Shown piece after piece: positions 37,082-47,265 of a stretch of DNA of 64,000 nucleotides. The stretch is from assembly GCF_002504165.1 (NCBI RefSeq), contig NZ_CP021404.1:372001-436000 (forward strand). The letters run 5' to 3'. The notes beneath the pieces are model-generated. The model did not search any database. It saw only the letters and a list, made by a program, of their open reading frames with translations, and had not been told where the DNA came from. Each line of letters opens with the position of its first letter. The stretch's first letter is position 1. Source of the stretch: Pacificitalea manganoxidans (GTDB taxonomy: Bacteria > Pseudomonadota > Alphaproteobacteria > Rhodobacterales > Rhodobacteraceae). Made by a program: the position numbers and the translations under genes.

Positions 37082-38443
37082 TTACTGCGTGTCGCTTGCA
37101 GGCTTGGGGCCGAGGGCGTTCAGGCCCTTCAGGATGTCGATGGCATAGGCCAGCTGATAGTCATCCACGCGCAGTTTCGCGGCCTCTTCGGCGGCTTCCT
37201 GTTCCTTGATGATCTGCTCACGCTCATCTTCGGTCAGGCTGTCATTGTCGAGCGCGCCACGCAGGCTCGATTCCGAACGGGACCGGCGCGCGATGGAGGG
37301 GGTTTCGTCCTCGGCCAGTTCCTCTTCGGGGACGACGGGGGGCTGTTCCACGACGATGTCGGGGGACACGCCAAGCGCTTGGATCGAGCGGCCCGAGGGC
37401 GTGTAATACCGCGCCGTGGTCAGCCGCATCGCGCCGTTTTGGCGCAGCGGCATCACCGTCTGCACGGAGCCTTTGCCAAAGGATTTGGTGCCGATCACGA
37501 TGGCCCGGCGATGATCCTGAAGCGCACCCGCGACGATCTCGGACGCGGAGGCGGAGCCACCGTTGATCAGCACGACCATCGGCTTGCCATCGGCCAGATC
37601 GCCATCGGTGGCGTTGAAGCGCTCGCCATCTTCGGCGCTGCGGCCACGGGTGGATACGATTTCGCCCGCCTCAAGGAACGCATCGGACACCTTGATCGCC
37701 TGCGTCAGCAGACCGCCGGGGTTGTTGCGCAGATCCAGCACGAAGCCGTTGACGTTGTCGATGCCACCGGCTTCTTCGACCGCTTCGCTCAACCCTTCTT
37801 CGAGGTTGGGATAGGTCTGGTCGTTGAAGGTGGTCACCCGCAGCACGACGGTTTCGCCTTCGGTCCGGGTGCGCACGGCGGTCAGTTTGATCGTGTCGCG
37901 GATGATGGTCACGTCGAAGGGCTCATCGACCCCCTCGCGCACCAGCGTCACAACGATTTCAGAGCCGACCGGACCGCGCATCATGTCGACCGCCTCATCC
38001 AGTGTCAGGCCCAGCACGCTTTCGCCATCGACATGGGTGATGAAATCGCCCGCTTCGACGCCCGCCTCATAGGCCGGGGTGCCGTCCATCGGTGAGACGA
38101 CCTTCACAAAGCCTTCTTCCTGCGTGACCTCGATGCCCAGACCGCCGAATTCGCCGCGCGTCTGCACGCGCATGTCGTCGGCATCATCCGCCGACAGATA
38201 GGACGAATGCGGGTCGAGCGACGTAAGCATGCCGTTGATCGCGGCTTCGATCAGTTCTTTCTCGTCGACATCTTCGACATAGCCGGCGCGGATGCGCTCG
38301 AAGATGTCGCCAAAGAGGTCCAGCTGCTCATAAACGGTCGAGTTGCGCTCGGCCTCCTGCGCGATCAGCGGTCCCGCGATCTGCGTGGTGACCACCGCGC
38401 CTGCGAGGATGCCGCCGGTTGCGGCCATCGCGAATTTCTTCAT
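37082..38443 (-). CDS. ctpA: Carboxy-terminal processing protease (S41)
   Basis: A 453-residue periplasmic serine protease. The signal anchor is MKKFAMAATGGILAGAVVTTQIA; the PDZ domain is about residues 95-180 (RGEFGGLGIEV); the catalytic dyad is Ser299 (GGSASASEI) and Lys324 (FGKGSVQ), 25 residues apart as in CtpA. The C-terminus is charged and helical. It shares an operon with the EnvC-like gene (4-base gap), suggesting joint control of murein hydrolysis. Confidence 0.95.
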   Translation of the reverse strand: MKKFAMAATGGILAGAVVTTQIAGPLIAQEAERNSTVYEQLDLFGDIFERIRAGYVEDVDEKELIEAAINGMLTSLDPHSSYLSADDADDMRVQTRGEFGGLGIEVTQEEGFVKVVSPMDGTPAYEAGVEAGDFITHVDGESVLGLTLDEAVDMMRGPVGSEIVVTLVREGVDEPFDVTIIRDTIKLTAVRTRTEGETVVLRVTTFNDQTYPNLEEGLSEAVEEAGGIDNVNGFVLDLRNNPGGLLTQAIKVSDAFLEAGEIVSTRGRSAEDGERFNATDGDLADGKPMVVLINGGSASASEIVAGALQDHRRAIVIGTKSFGKGSVQTVMPLRQNGAMRLTTARYYTPSGRSIQALGVSPDIVVEQPPVVPEEELAEDETPSIARRSRSESSLRGALDNDSLTEDEREQIIKEQEAAEEAAKLRVDDYQLAYAIDILKGLNALGPKPASDTQ

Positions 38444-38447
38444 CTGC

Positions 38448-39593
38448 TCATCCGTCCTTTGTCACTGAGAACCACGGAGCCGGGTCCACCGGGCTGCCGC
38501 CCTGCCTGATCTCCAAGTAAAGCGTTTCCGACAGCGCGGCGCCACCGGGTTCTTCGGTCCGGCTGTCCTCCGCCGGGCCCCCCATCATGCCGATCGGCGC
38601 GCCTGCGGCGAGCACCGAACCGGTCGGAGCATAAACCTGATCCATTCCGCCAAGCACCACCAGACTGTCGGCTTCGGGCTCAAGGATCATCACATTTCCG
38701 TAGTCGGGGAAGGGCCCCGCGTAGCGCACCGTGGCGGCGACGGGCGCGGTGATCAAGGCCATCGGCCTCGTGCCCAGCACCAATCCGGGCCGCACCACCC
38801 CGGCGGCGTCGGTCTCGTTATACCGTCGCAGCACGCGCCCGGCGACCGGCAGCGGCAGGCTGCCGCGCGCTGCGCTGAAATCAGGCAATGTGACCGGCAC
38901 GCTGGCGGGGGCGTTGTCGCTTTCGGCGATGCCGGTGGCAAAGGCGTCGAGCGTTTCGGCATCATCGCGCAGACGCGCCATTTCGGCCTCGTCCGTCGCC
39001 ACCGGGTCCGGCAGATCGCCACGGTCGGCAATCGCCTGACTGAGCCGGGTGCGGGCGGTCTGGATGCCTTCCAGCCCCTCGGCCAGCCACTCCGCCGCGC
39101 TTTGCTGGAGGGTCACGACCAGCGCCAGTTCTTCCAGCTCGATTTTCAGGACCGTGGCGCGGGCCTGTAGTCCGGGCGCGATTTCCGACAGGATCATCCC
39201 CGACCGCGCCGTGCCAAGCGCCCCGGACGGGTGCAGCAAGGGCAGGGCGTCAGGGGTTTGTTCCATCGCGGCAAGGATGCCCAGAAGCTGCGCGATCTCG
39301 CTGCGGCGAGCGTCCAGTTCCGTGCGCAGGGCGGCTTCGCGGATCACGGCGTTGCGGATGCCTTCGCGCAGGGCCGACAGCCCGTCCTCATAGGCGCGCA
39401 CCACCTGGGTCAGCGCGGCAACCCGGTCGCGGCCCCGGTCGGCACGGGCCAGACCCTCCGCCGCGGCGGCCAGATCGGCGGCGGCTTGTTCGGCCATCAT
39501 CGCAGCCTCTCCGCCAGCGCCGCTTTGGGCCCGCGCCTCCAGCGCAGGCAGCGCGAAACTCAGGCAAAGCAGGAGGGCGACGCGGCGGATCAT
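38448..39593 (-). CDS. EnvC-like murein hydrolase activator (degenerate M23)
   Basis: A 381-residue periplasmic protein with signal peptide (MIRRVALLLCLSFALPALEARA), a long coiled coil (about 28-200) and a C-terminal LytM-like domain. The zinc ligands of active M23 peptidases (HxxxD, HxH) are missing in the visible C-terminal domain, so it is probably an amidase activator like EnvC and not a peptidase. Its start overlaps the gpmI stop (ATGA). ctpA follows it. Confidence 0.85.
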   Translation of the reverse strand: MIRRVALLLCLSFALPALEARAQSGAGGEAAMMAEQAAADLAAAAEGLARADRGRDRVAALTQVVRAYEDGLSALREGIRNAVIREAALRTELDARRSEIAQLLGILAAMEQTPDALPLLHPSGALGTARSGMILSEIAPGLQARATVLKIELEELALVVTLQQSAAEWLAEGLEGIQTARTRLSQAIADRGDLPDPVATDEAEMARLRDDAETLDAFATGIAESDNAPASVPVTLPDFSAARGSLPLPVAGRVLRRYNETDAAGVVRPGLVLGTRPMALITAPVAATVRYAGPFPDYGNVMILEPEADSLVVLGGMDQVYAPTGSVLAAGAPIGMMGGPAEDSRTEEPGGAALSETLYLEIRQGGSPVDPAPWFSVTKDG

Positions 39594-41122
39594 TCGGAAA
39601 TCAGGCTTTCCCCGGTCATTTCAGGCGGCGTGTCGAGCCCCATCAACTGCAACAGGCTCGGCGCGAGATCGCCGAGCTTGCCATCGCGCAGACGTGCGCC
39701 CGCAGGCCCGCCGATCAGGATCACCGGCACCGGGTTCAGCGTGTGCGCGGTATGCGGACCGCCCGTCTCAGGGTCGATCATGGTTTCGCAATTGCCGTGG
39801 TCTGCGGTGAGGATCATCGCGCCGCCTGCGGTCTCAAGAGCGCTGAGCACCCGGCCCAGTCCCGCATCGACAGCGGCGCAGGCGGCCTTTGCCGCTTCCA
39901 GATCGCCGGTATGGCCCACCATATCGGGATTGGCGTAGTTCACCACGATCAGGTCGTATCCTGCTGTGATCGCATCGACGAAGCGCTCGGTCACTTCGGC
40001 GCAGGACATTTCCGGTTGCAGGTCGTAGGTCGCCACGGCAGGGGATTTCGGCATGTAGCGGTCTTCGCCGGTCTCCGGGGTTTCGACGCCGCCGTTGAGG
40101 AAGAAGGTCACATGCGGATATTTCTCCGTCTCGGCCAGCCGGAACTGCCGAAGGCCCTTCTTGGCGACCCACTCGCCCAAGGTATTGCGAATTTCCTGTT
40201 TGGGATAGGCGGTGGTCATGAACCCGTCATGGGCGGTCGAGTAATCCACCATCCCCAGCCGTGCCGACAGTGACGGGCGTGCGCCCCGGTCGAAACCGTC
40301 GAAATCGGGGGCGCCGAGCGCCATCAGAATCTCGCGGGCGCGGTCGGCGCGGAAGTTGAGGCAGAAAAAGCCATCGCCCTCCTTGATCCCGGCATAGCCG
40401 GCGATGACCGTGGCGGGAATGAATTCGTCGCTTTGCCCTGCCTCATAGGCCGCGCGGACGGCAGCCGTGGCATCGGGGGCGGTGGCGCCCTCCGCCCGGA
40501 CGATGGCGGCATAGGCCTGCGCGACCCGGTCCCAGCGATTGTCCCGGTCCATCGCGAAATACCGCCCGATGACGGTGCCCACGCGCGCGCCTTGCGGCAG
40601 GTGCGCCAACAGATCGGGGATGAAGCGGTCAGCGGATTTCGGGGCCACGTCGCGCCCGTCGGTGATGGCGTGGATCACCACCGGAACGCCGCCCTTGGCG
40701 ATCATGCGCGCGGCGGCCAGCACATGGGTGATGTGCCCATGCACGCCCCCGTCCGAAATGACCCCCATCAGGTGCGCGGTGCCGCCGGTCTGCTTCAGCG
40801 TGCTGATAAAGGAGTGGATCGCGGCATTCTCAAAAAATGAGCCATCCTCGATCGCAAGGTCGATCTGGCCCAGATCCATCGCGACCACGCGCCCGGCACC
40901 GATATTGGTGTGCCCCACTTCGGAATTGCCCATTTGTCCGCGCGGCAGGCCCACGTCAGGGCCAAAGGTCGTCAGCGTCGCGTTGGGGCATTCGGCCATC
41001 AGCCGATCAAAATTCGGCGTGTCAGCCAGCAGCGGGGCGTTGCCCTCCTTAACCGGACCGATCCCCCAGCCATCGAGAATGCACAGGACGACGGGTTTGG
41101 GGGCGGGACGGTCTGCGGGCAT
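39590..41122 (-). CDS. gpmI: Cofactor-independent phosphoglycerate mutase
   Basis: A 510-residue alkaline-phosphatase-fold enzyme of glycolysis. The metal-binding start CILDGWG, the catalytic Ser67 (GQMGNSEVGHTNIGAGR), and LTADHGNCETM with HTAHTLNPVP are seen. It is the first gene of the leftward gpmI-envC-ctpA set, a common alphaproteobacterial arrangement. Confidence 0.96.
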   Translation of the reverse strand: MPADRPAPKPVVLCILDGWGIGPVKEGNAPLLADTPNFDRLMAECPNATLTTFGPDVGLPRGQMGNSEVGHTNIGAGRVVAMDLGQIDLAIEDGSFFENAAIHSFISTLKQTGGTAHLMGVISDGGVHGHITHVLAAARMIAKGGVPVVIHAITDGRDVAPKSADRFIPDLLAHLPQGARVGTVIGRYFAMDRDNRWDRVAQAYAAIVRAEGATAPDATAAVRAAYEAGQSDEFIPATVIAGYAGIKEGDGFFCLNFRADRAREILMALGAPDFDGFDRGARPSLSARLGMVDYSTAHDGFMTTAYPKQEIRNTLGEWVAKKGLRQFRLAETEKYPHVTFFLNGGVETPETGEDRYMPKSPAVATYDLQPEMSCAEVTERFVDAITAGYDLIVVNYANPDMVGHTGDLEAAKAACAAVDAGLGRVLSALETAGGAMILTADHGNCETMIDPETGGPHTAHTLNPVPVILIGGPAGARLRDGKLGDLAPSLLQLMGLDTPPEMTGESLISE

Positions 41123-41218
41123 GAAATCCTCCGGGTTTTGCGGAATGCTTAGGCCTCGACCGGAGCAAGATCAACCGCGCGGACCCGGATCGGCGAAGCC
41201 GGGCCGGTCAGGTGCCGG

Positions 41219-41689
41219 TCACACCCGGTGATAGGGCGTGCCTGCCACAATCGCGGTGGCGCGATACAGTTGCTCGGCCAGCATCACACGAGCCAGCATA
41301 TGCGGCCAGACCATCGCGCCAAAGGACAGGGTGAAATCGGCGTCGGCCACAAGCGCGGGGTCCAGCCCGTCAGCACCGCCGATCACGCAGGCCACGGAAC
41401 TTCGGCCCTGATCGCGCCACCCGGCCAGCCGGTCCGCGAAATCGGGGGAAGACAGCCGTTTGCCGCGCTCGTCCATCGCGACGAGCACAGCGCCCTCGGG
41501 CACGGCCCGGCGCAGGGCGGCGGCTTGGCTGGGTTTGTCGGGGGTTTTGCGGTCATCGACCTCGATCACGCGGGCGGGGCCGAGCCCGAAGGCCCGCCCG
41601 GTTTTGCCCGCCCGGTCGAGATAATCGTCGATCAGCGTCTTTTCCGGCCCCGAACGGAGCCGGCCCATCGCAACGATCGAAAGTTGCAT
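41219..41689 (-). CDS. rlmH: 23S rRNA pseudouridine1915 N3-methyltransferase
   Basis: A 156-residue SPOUT methyltransferase. MQLSIVAMGRLRSGPEK, ACVIGGADGLDP and the C-terminal RVMLAEQLYRATAIVAGTPYHR are the RlmH features, though the usual GHPYHR reads GTPYHR. Start 41689 overlaps the rsfS stop by one base. The gene pair rsfS-rlmH is widespread. Confidence 0.95.
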   Translation of the reverse strand: MQLSIVAMGRLRSGPEKTLIDDYLDRAGKTGRAFGLGPARVIEVDDRKTPDKPSQAAALRRAVPEGAVLVAMDERGKRLSSPDFADRLAGWRDQGRSSVACVIGGADGLDPALVADADFTLSFGAMVWPHMLARVMLAEQLYRATAIVAGTPYHRV

Positions 41690-42066
41690 CAGCCGGGCTG
41701 GACGGGGGTCCGCGCCGCGCCGGGGCTGGTCATCCACATTTTTTCGAGCTGGTAGAACTCGCGCACTTCCGGACGGAAGACGTGGACGATGATATCGCCG
41801 GTGTCGATCAGCACCCAGTCGCCGGCTTCCTTGCCTTCGACCTTGCTCAGGCGGCCATGATCGGTTTTCAGCCGCTCGACCAGCTTCTCGGAGATGGCGG
41901 CGACCTGACGGGTCGACCGGCCCGAGCAGACGACCATGTAATCGGCCATCTCGGACTTGCCGCGCAGGTCGATGGACACGACCTCCTCGGCCTTGTCCTC
42001 TTCGAGGGAGGTCAGGATTTGCGACAGCAGGTCTTCGCTGCTGAGCGGTTCAGCCGCGCCGGTCAT
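41689..42066 (-). CDS. rsfS: Ribosome silencing factor
   Basis: A 125-residue RsfS/Iojap protein that binds L14 and stops subunit joining. The domain reads DLRGKSEMADYMVVCSGRSTRQVAAISEKL and DWVLIDTGDIIVHVF. I chose ATG 42066 (MTGAAEPLSSED); the frame is open up to 42249, but that part lacks family similarity. rlmH overlaps its stop. Confidence 0.9.
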   Translation of the reverse strand: MTGAAEPLSSEDLLSQILTSLEEDKAEEVVSIDLRGKSEMADYMVVCSGRSTRQVAAISEKLVERLKTDHGRLSKVEGKEAGDWVLIDTGDIIVHVFRPEVREFYQLEKMWMTSPGAARTPVQPG

Positions 42067-42273
42067 CGGAGCGACTCCCGCCGCCGGATCCGTGGCGGCT
42101 TCGGTGATGTGAGACAGGACATTGTCCTCCTGGTGGCGCGCCGTCTGTGCCCCGGCGCTGGGCTCATAAGGGAATGTAACATCGACGAAGGGACTTCTCA
42201 ACGGTCGGGGATGTGCAGGGATGCACGGAAACGTAGCGGAATGCCGCACTGCGGCATGGGGTGGACTGACACG

Positions 42274-43611
42274 TCATTCGCCCTGCTCCGCGCCCGTAAC
42301 CGCCCGTATTTCCGAGCCGGGCAGCGTGCGCACCTCCCGCTGGGGGAAGGGGATGGAGATGTCATTGGCCTGAAAGGCGTCCCACAGGGCCAAAAACACA
42401 TTTCCGCGAATGTTGGTCAGACCGGCGGTCGGATCCTTGATCCAGAACCGCAGGATGTAATCCACCGAACTGTCCCCGAAGCCCACGATATGGCAAACGG
42501 GTGCCCGGCTCGACAGCACGCGGTCCACGCCGCTGGCCGCTTCGATGGCGATGCGGCGCACGGCGTGGGGATCGTCACCATAGGCGGTGCCGAAATAGAT
42601 ATCGAGCCGGACGAAATCATTGGAGTGGGACCAGTTGACCACCTGCGAGGTAATCAGATCCTCGTTCGGGATCAGGTATTCCTTACCGTCGCGGGTGACG
42701 ACCGAGACGTAGCGCGCGCCCAGCGAATTGATCCAGCCGAACGTATCGCCCAGCGAAATCACGTCTCCCGGCTTTACCGATTTGTCGAGCAGGATGATGA
42801 AGCCTGACACGAGGTTCGACACGACCTTCTGCAAGCCAAAGCCAAGCCCGACGCCGATTGCGCCCGACAGAACCGCCAGCCCGGTCAGATCGAAGCCAAC
42901 GGCCTTCAACCCGATGAAGAACGCCGCAGCATAGAGGAACACCTGCAGCATCTTGACCGTCAGCACCCGCATCGAAGGCGAGATGTCTTCGTTCGCCTTC
43001 AGCCGGTTGGAGCCGGTCTGCGCCAGCAGCCGCGCGACGGTGAACAGCAGGCCGGTCACCACCAGCGCCTTGATCACGGCCAGCGTGCTGAGCCGGAAAT
43101 CCCCAAACTCGATCGCGAGGCTGTCGAGAAACAGCGAAACTTCGTCGATCAGGCCCAGATAGTAGAGCGTGACATAGATCCACAGGCCCCATGTCACGAT
43201 GCGTCGCAAGAACGGATTGCGGACCAGACGCACGGCAAGGCTGACCAACAGCCAAGCGGTGGCAATGGTGGCGCCCAGCTCCAGCAGGTAGCGCCGGGAT
43301 GGGAATGTCGTCGCCAGCGCCATCATCGCCGTCGCGATCCATGCCAGCAGAACGAAATAGATCAGATGCAGCCGGTGCAGCAGAATGAGCAGGACGCGCA
43401 TCCGCCATTTCGGCAGCCCCTCCAGCCCATGCATCCAATCGCGCATCTTGGGCGAGGTTTTCCGCTTCAGCAGCCACGCGACCAGCATGCAGACTGCGAG
43501 GATCGCAATCTGGGTCAGTCGCGACGGTAACAACAGGTTTTCAGCCTGCACTCGAAGCACGGTCCAAGCGTTCAACGCTTGATCGAGGATGACCTGAAGT
43601 TCCTGTTCCAC
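42274..43611 (-). CDS. MscS-type mechanosensitive channel
   Basis: A 445-residue small-conductance mechanosensitive channel with more membrane segments than MscS: five or six predicted, then the pore helix (FDLTGLAVLSGAIGVGLGFGLQKVVSNLVSG) and the cytoplasmic beta domain (DKSVKPGDVISLGD, LIPNEDLITSQVVNWS). The start is GTG 43611 (VEQELQVILDQ) behind AGGAGAGCAT; longer frames lack sense. It is divergent from leuC. Confidence 0.9.
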   Translation of the reverse strand: MEQELQVILDQALNAWTVLRVQAENLLLPSRLTQIAILAVCMLVAWLLKRKTSPKMRDWMHGLEGLPKWRMRVLLILLHRLHLIYFVLLAWIATAMMALATTFPSRRYLLELGATIATAWLLVSLAVRLVRNPFLRRIVTWGLWIYVTLYYLGLIDEVSLFLDSLAIEFGDFRLSTLAVIKALVVTGLLFTVARLLAQTGSNRLKANEDISPSMRVLTVKMLQVFLYAAAFFIGLKAVGFDLTGLAVLSGAIGVGLGFGLQKVVSNLVSGFIILLDKSVKPGDVISLGDTFGWINSLGARYVSVVTRDGKEYLIPNEDLITSQVVNWSHSNDFVRLDIYFGTAYGDDPHAVRRIAIEAASGVDRVLSSRAPVCHIVGFGDSSVDYILRFWIKDPTAGLTNIRGNVFLALWDAFQANDISIPFPQREVRTLPGSEIRAVTGAEQGE

Positions 43612-43725
43612 ATGCTCTCCTGCGCCGGGAAGATCACAATGACAGCCTGCCTGCCATCCGGCAAGCGTGACGCACCTGACGCGAAAGCCTTGTGCGACAG
43701 GGGGCAAGAGCGTAAATAGCGCGGC

Positions 43726-43812
43726 ATGACTCGGGTTTTTGACATGGACGACCGCTCCCGCCTGCCTTGGCGGTTCTATGGCGCGACGCACACGGTGCTC
43801 GCCCGCCTATGA
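43726..43812 (+). CDS. possible short upstream ORF before leuC
   Basis: A 28-codon frame beginning MTRVFDMDDRSRLPWRFYG and ending in HTVLARL. It stops in a CCGCCT-ATG-AGGCGG hairpin 60 bases before leuC. Its end has two Leu codons (CTC, CTA), so a leader peptide is conceivable, but there is no SD and no clear terminator or antiterminator. Confidence 0.25.
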   Translation: MTRVFDMDDRSRLPWRFYGATHTVLARL

Positions 43813-43872
43813 GGCGGCGCGACCACCGAGCTACGAGTATTTCCTAAAGACAATCCACGGGAGAGGACCGCT

Positions 43873-45279
43873 ATGACCGCCCCGAAGACACTCTATGATA
43901 AAATCTGGGATGCCCATGTCGCCCACGAAGCCGAAGACGGCACCTGCCTGCTCTATATCGACCGGCATCTGGTTCACGAGGTGACCAGCCCGCAGGCCTT
44001 TGAAGGTCTGCGCATGTCGGGCCGCAAGGTGCACGCGCCCGACAAAACCATCGCCGTGCCGGATCACAACGTGCCCACGACGCTGGACCGGGTGAACGGC
44101 ATCACCAACGAAGAAAGCCGCATTCAGGTCGACGCGCTGGATAAGAACGCCACCGAATTCGGTGTGAACTACTACCCCGTGTCGGACATCCGTCAGGGCA
44201 TCGTGCACATCGTCGGTCCCGAACAGGGCTGGACGCTGCCCGGCATGACCGTCGTTTGCGGCGACAGCCACACCGCGACCCACGGCGCGTTCGGCGCACT
44301 GGCGCATGGCATCGGCACCTCCGAGGTGGAGCATGTTCTGGCCACCCAGACTCTGATCCAGAAGAAGTCCAAGAACATGAAGGTGGAAATCACCGGCCAA
44401 TTGCAGCCGGGCGTGACCTCCAAGGACATCACCCTCGCCGTCATCGGTGAAACCGGCACTGCCGGCGGCACTGGCTACGTCATCGAATATTGCGGCGAAG
44501 CGATCCGCTCGCTGTCGATGGAAGGCCGGATGACCGTCTGCAACATGGCGATCGAAGGCGGCGCGCGCGCCGGTCTGATCGCACCGGACCAGACCACGTT
44601 CGATTATGTGAAGGGCCGCCCCCACGCGCCGAAGGGTGCGCAGTGGGAAGCCGCGCTGAACTGGTGGAACACGCTTTATTCCGATGACGATGCGCATTGG
44701 GACAAGGTCGTCACCCTGCGCGGCGAAGATATCGCCCCGGTCGTCACCTGGGGCACGTCGCCCGAGGATGTGCTGCCGATCACCGCAACCGTGCCTGCCG
44801 CCGAAGACTTCAAAGGCGGTAAGATCGAAGCCGCGCGTCGGTCGCTCGACTATATGGGCCTGATTCCCGGCACACCGCTGAGCGAGATCAAGATCGACAC
44901 CGTGTTCATCGGTTCCTGCACCAATGGCCGGATCGAGGATCTGCGCGCTGCCGCCGCCGTGCTGAAAGGCAAGAAGGTCAAGGACGGTCTGCGCGCGATG
45001 GTCGTGCCCGGCTCCGGTCTGGTCCGGGCGCAGGCGGAAGAGGAAGGTCTGGCGCAGATCTTTATCGATGCTGGCTTTGAATGGCGGCTCGCGGGCTGCT
45101 CCATGTGTCTGGCGATGAACCCTGACCAGCTGGCCCCGGGCGAGCGCTGTGCCGCGACCTCGAACCGGAACTTCGAAGGTCGGCAGGGCAAGGGCGGGCG
45201 CACCCACCTGATGAGCCCGGCCATGGCCGCCGCCGCCGCGATCACCGGTCACCTGACCGACATTCGCGACGTGATGTGA
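43873..45279 (+). CDS. leuC: 3-isopropylmalate dehydratase large subunit
   Basis: A 468-residue aconitase-superfamily subunit carrying the 4Fe-4S cluster; it isomerises 2- to 3-isopropylmalate with LeuD in leucine synthesis. [22 protein letters not shown] and the cluster Cys in [13 protein letters not shown] and [13 protein letters not shown] are intact. Its SD GGGAGAGG is 9 bases upstream of the ATG. Confidence 0.97.
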   Translation: MTAPKTLYDKIWDAHVAHEAEDGTCLLYIDRHLVHEVTSPQAFEGLRMSGRKVHAPDKTIAVPDHNVPTTLDRVNGITNEESRIQVDALDKNATEFGVNYYPVSDIRQGIVHIVGPEQGWTLPGMTVVCGDSHTATHGAFGALAHGIGTSEVEHVLATQTLIQKKSKNMKVEITGQLQPGVTSKDITLAVIGETGTAGGTGYVIEYCGEAIRSLSMEGRMTVCNMAIEGGARAGLIAPDQTTFDYVKGRPHAPKGAQWEAALNWWNTLYSDDDAHWDKVVTLRGEDIAPVVTWGTSPEDVLPITATVPAAEDFKGGKIEAARRSLDYMGLIPGTPLSEIKIDTVFIGSCTNGRIEDLRAAAAVLKGKKVKDGLRAMVVPGSGLVRAQAEEEGLAQIFIDAGFEWRLAGCSMCLAMNPDQLAPGERCAATSNRNFEGRQGKGGRTHLMSPAMAAAAAITGHLTDIRDVM

Positions 45280-45320
45280 TCCAGCCGCCGGTCCGCGCGC
45301 TATGGCGTGTGGACCGGTCC

Positions 45321-45370
45321 TGCCAGATGCTCCCCGCTGAGGGGAGCGCCAGATTTACCCCTTCGGGGGG
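45321..45370 (+). repeat. hairpin pair between leuC and leuD
   Basis: Two hairpins stand in the 104-base leuC-leuD gap: GCTCCCC-GCTGA-GGGGAGC (about 45328-45346) and CCCC-TTCG-GGGG (about 45357-45368), the latter with a UUCG tetraloop just before the leuD SD. No T-run follows. They may protect or process the mRNA between the two subunit genes. Confidence 0.45.
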
Positions 45371-45383
45371 AACGGAGGTCCAG

Positions 45384-45989
45384 ATGGACAAGTTCGAGAA
45401 ACTGACCGGCATTGCCGCCCCGCTGCCGCTGATCAATGTCGATACCGACATGATCATCCCCAAGCAGTTCCTGAAAACAATCAAACGCTCGGGTCTGGGC
45501 GTGAACCTGTTTGATGAGATGCGCTATAACGATGACGGGTCCGAGAACCCCGATTTCGTGCTGAACAAACCCGCCTACCGCGAGGCCGAAGTGCTGGTGT
45601 CGGGCGATAACTTCGGCTGCGGCTCCTCGCGGGAGCACGCACCGTGGGCGATCAAGGATTTCGGCATCCGCTGTGTCATCGCACCCAGCTTTGCCGACAT
45701 TTTCTATAACAACTGCTTCAAGAACGGCATTCTGCCCATCGCGCTTCCGCAGGAGGCCGTGGATGTGCTGATGAAGGATGCGGAGAAGGGCGCAAACGCC
45801 CGTATGGAAATCGATCTGGAAGCCCAGACCGTGACCACCTCCGACGGCGAAGTGTTCACCTTTGAACTCGACAGCTTCCGCAAGCATTGCCTGCTCAACG
45901 GGCTCGACGATATCGCGCTGACGCTGAAAAAGGCAGCGGCGATTAAGACCTTTGAGGAATGCGCTGCAAGCTCCCGCCCGTGGGTGTGA
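45384..45989 (+). CDS. leuD: 3-isopropylmalate dehydratase small subunit
   Basis: A 201-residue partner of Leu[21 protein letters not shown], the loop [19 protein letters not shown] and [18 protein letters not shown] are typical. Start 45384 (MDKFEKLTG) follows GGAGG; upstream codons belong to the hairpin region. A strong terminator follows 38 bases after the stop. Confidence 0.96.
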   Translation: MDKFEKLTGIAAPLPLINVDTDMIIPKQFLKTIKRSGLGVNLFDEMRYNDDGSENPDFVLNKPAYREAEVLVSGDNFGCGSSREHAPWAIKDFGIRCVIAPSFADIFYNNCFKNGILPIALPQEAVDVLMKDAEKGANARMEIDLEAQTVTTSDGEVFTFELDSFRKHCLLNGLDDIALTLKKAAAIKTFEECAASSRPWV

Positions 45990-46372
45990 TGTGCGGATAG
46001 GCCGCTTTGGCCGATGGATTATCAGGCGGGCCCTTCGGGGCCCGTTTTCGTTTTCGAACGAGCGCCCGCTGCAGCGCTCAGGGGGGCTGTGCGGCTGCTC
46101 TGGGTGCAAAATCGACATGGTGCCATGCTTGGGTTCTCGGCCCGGTGCGTAGGCGTTTGCCACATTTCCGCCGCTCGAATGATGTAAACTGGCACCACTT
46201 CCCCCCCGAAAATGCCGTATTCTGGCTGTTAACCTTAGGCCGCTGTTGTTGGCTTGCGTAATTTAGGCAAAATTTGGGCAAACTTGAGGCAATCCGCCGG
46301 AATTGGCGCAAAAGCACTGGAAAAGCAGCTCGACGATGTATCGAGTGCGGCCGGTGCAGGAGAGTTGGGGCA
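45990..46372. other. 383-base intergenic region after leuD
   Basis: It holds the leuD terminator (46027-46048) and then about 320 bases in which I see no gene. An open frame leads from 46274 into the following membrane-protein gene, but its first 33 codons (many Arg/Cys) do not look coding. An AT-richer part near 46240-46300 probably carries the promoter for the next gene. Confidence 0.5.
46027..46048 (+). terminator. leuD terminator
   Basis: A perfect 7-bp stem CGGGCCC/GGGCCCG (46027-46033, 46038-46044) with a TTCG tetraloop, followed by TTTTCGTTTTCG. Confidence 0.88.
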
Positions 46373-47209
46373 GTGTTCACGAGACTCATCGGAGCCTTGG
46401 TGCGTGCGGGATTCGTCGCGCTTCTGATCGCCACGCCATCCTTGATGCTGCCGGGCATTACCGGCGATGGCACGGAAATCGTGGCGCTGATCGCGCTGTT
46501 CGGCTTTGGCCTGACGATTTTCGAATATACGGCCGCGTATCCGTCGCTTATCGAATTTCGCGACGCGCCGCCCTTCAACCGCATTCGGTTCCTGTCGCTG
46601 TTTGCCAGCGTGTTCCTGATCACCGTGCTCTGTGTGAACGGTGTCGCGCCATCGGGGCTGACGCTGGTGGTCGAGGCATTCGGGCGCGGCGTGGGCGAGG
46701 CGATCGATTTCCCGTTTTCGCCGGTGCGGCTGATGGTCGACAACTTGCCGGACGGGCCGCAATCCGCCGTGGCCGATCTGGTGCGCGCAGGGGCGGGTCT
46801 GGCCTATGCCGTGGCGCTGCTGACGCTCATGATTTTTGCCTTGGCGCTGCGGGTGGTGGGCTGGCCCAATCACATGCAGGCGTTCAACGTCTGGATCAAT
46901 TTGCCCACATTCGATCCCACCACCGGCGGAGATGTCGTCGCGCGGCTGAACCGGGATGCGACGGTTAACATCATCTTAGGATTTTTGCTGCCATTCATAG
47001 TGCCGGGCATCGCGATCTGCGCGGCGCTGCTGTTTTCGCCGTGGGAATTTTCGAATTACCACACTTTGATCTGGTCGGTATCGGCATGGGCGTTTCTTCC
47101 CTGCTCTTTGTTCATGCGCGGCATGGCGATGCGGCGCGTCGCGGCGATGATCGCGGCCAAGCGACGCCAGAGCCTGCCTGCCGCCGAGGTGGGATTCGCC
47201 GCCACCTGA
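46373..47209 (+). CDS. Polytopic membrane protein of unknown function
   Basis: A 278-residue protein with about five to six hydrophobic segments (VRAGFVALLIATPSLMLPGI, IVALIALFGFGLTIFEYTAAYP, LSLFASVFLITVLCV, LAYAVALLTLMIFALALRVVG, IILGFLLPFIVPGIAICAALLF). Start is GTG 46373 (VFTRLIGALV), preceded by GGAGAGTTGGGGCA. I recall the same kind of gene between leuD and leuB in Rhodobacterales, but no function. It ends next to the EEP hydrolase gene and overlaps its possible 5' part. Confidence 0.72.
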   Translation: MFTRLIGALVRAGFVALLIATPSLMLPGITGDGTEIVALIALFGFGLTIFEYTAAYPSLIEFRDAPPFNRIRFLSLFASVFLITVLCVNGVAPSGLTLVVEAFGRGVGEAIDFPFSPVRLMVDNLPDGPQSAVADLVRAGAGLAYAVALLTLMIFALALRVVGWPNHMQAFNVWINLPTFDPTTGGDVVARLNRDATVNIILGFLLPFIVPGIAICAALLFSPWEFSNYHTLIWSVSAWAFLPCSLFMRGMAMRRVAAMIAAKRRQSLPAAEVGFAAT

Positions 47210-47265
47210 GCGCTGCGCTGACGCGGCGGCGGGCCGAGGCGCTTTCTGCGCTAATCATTATCCTC

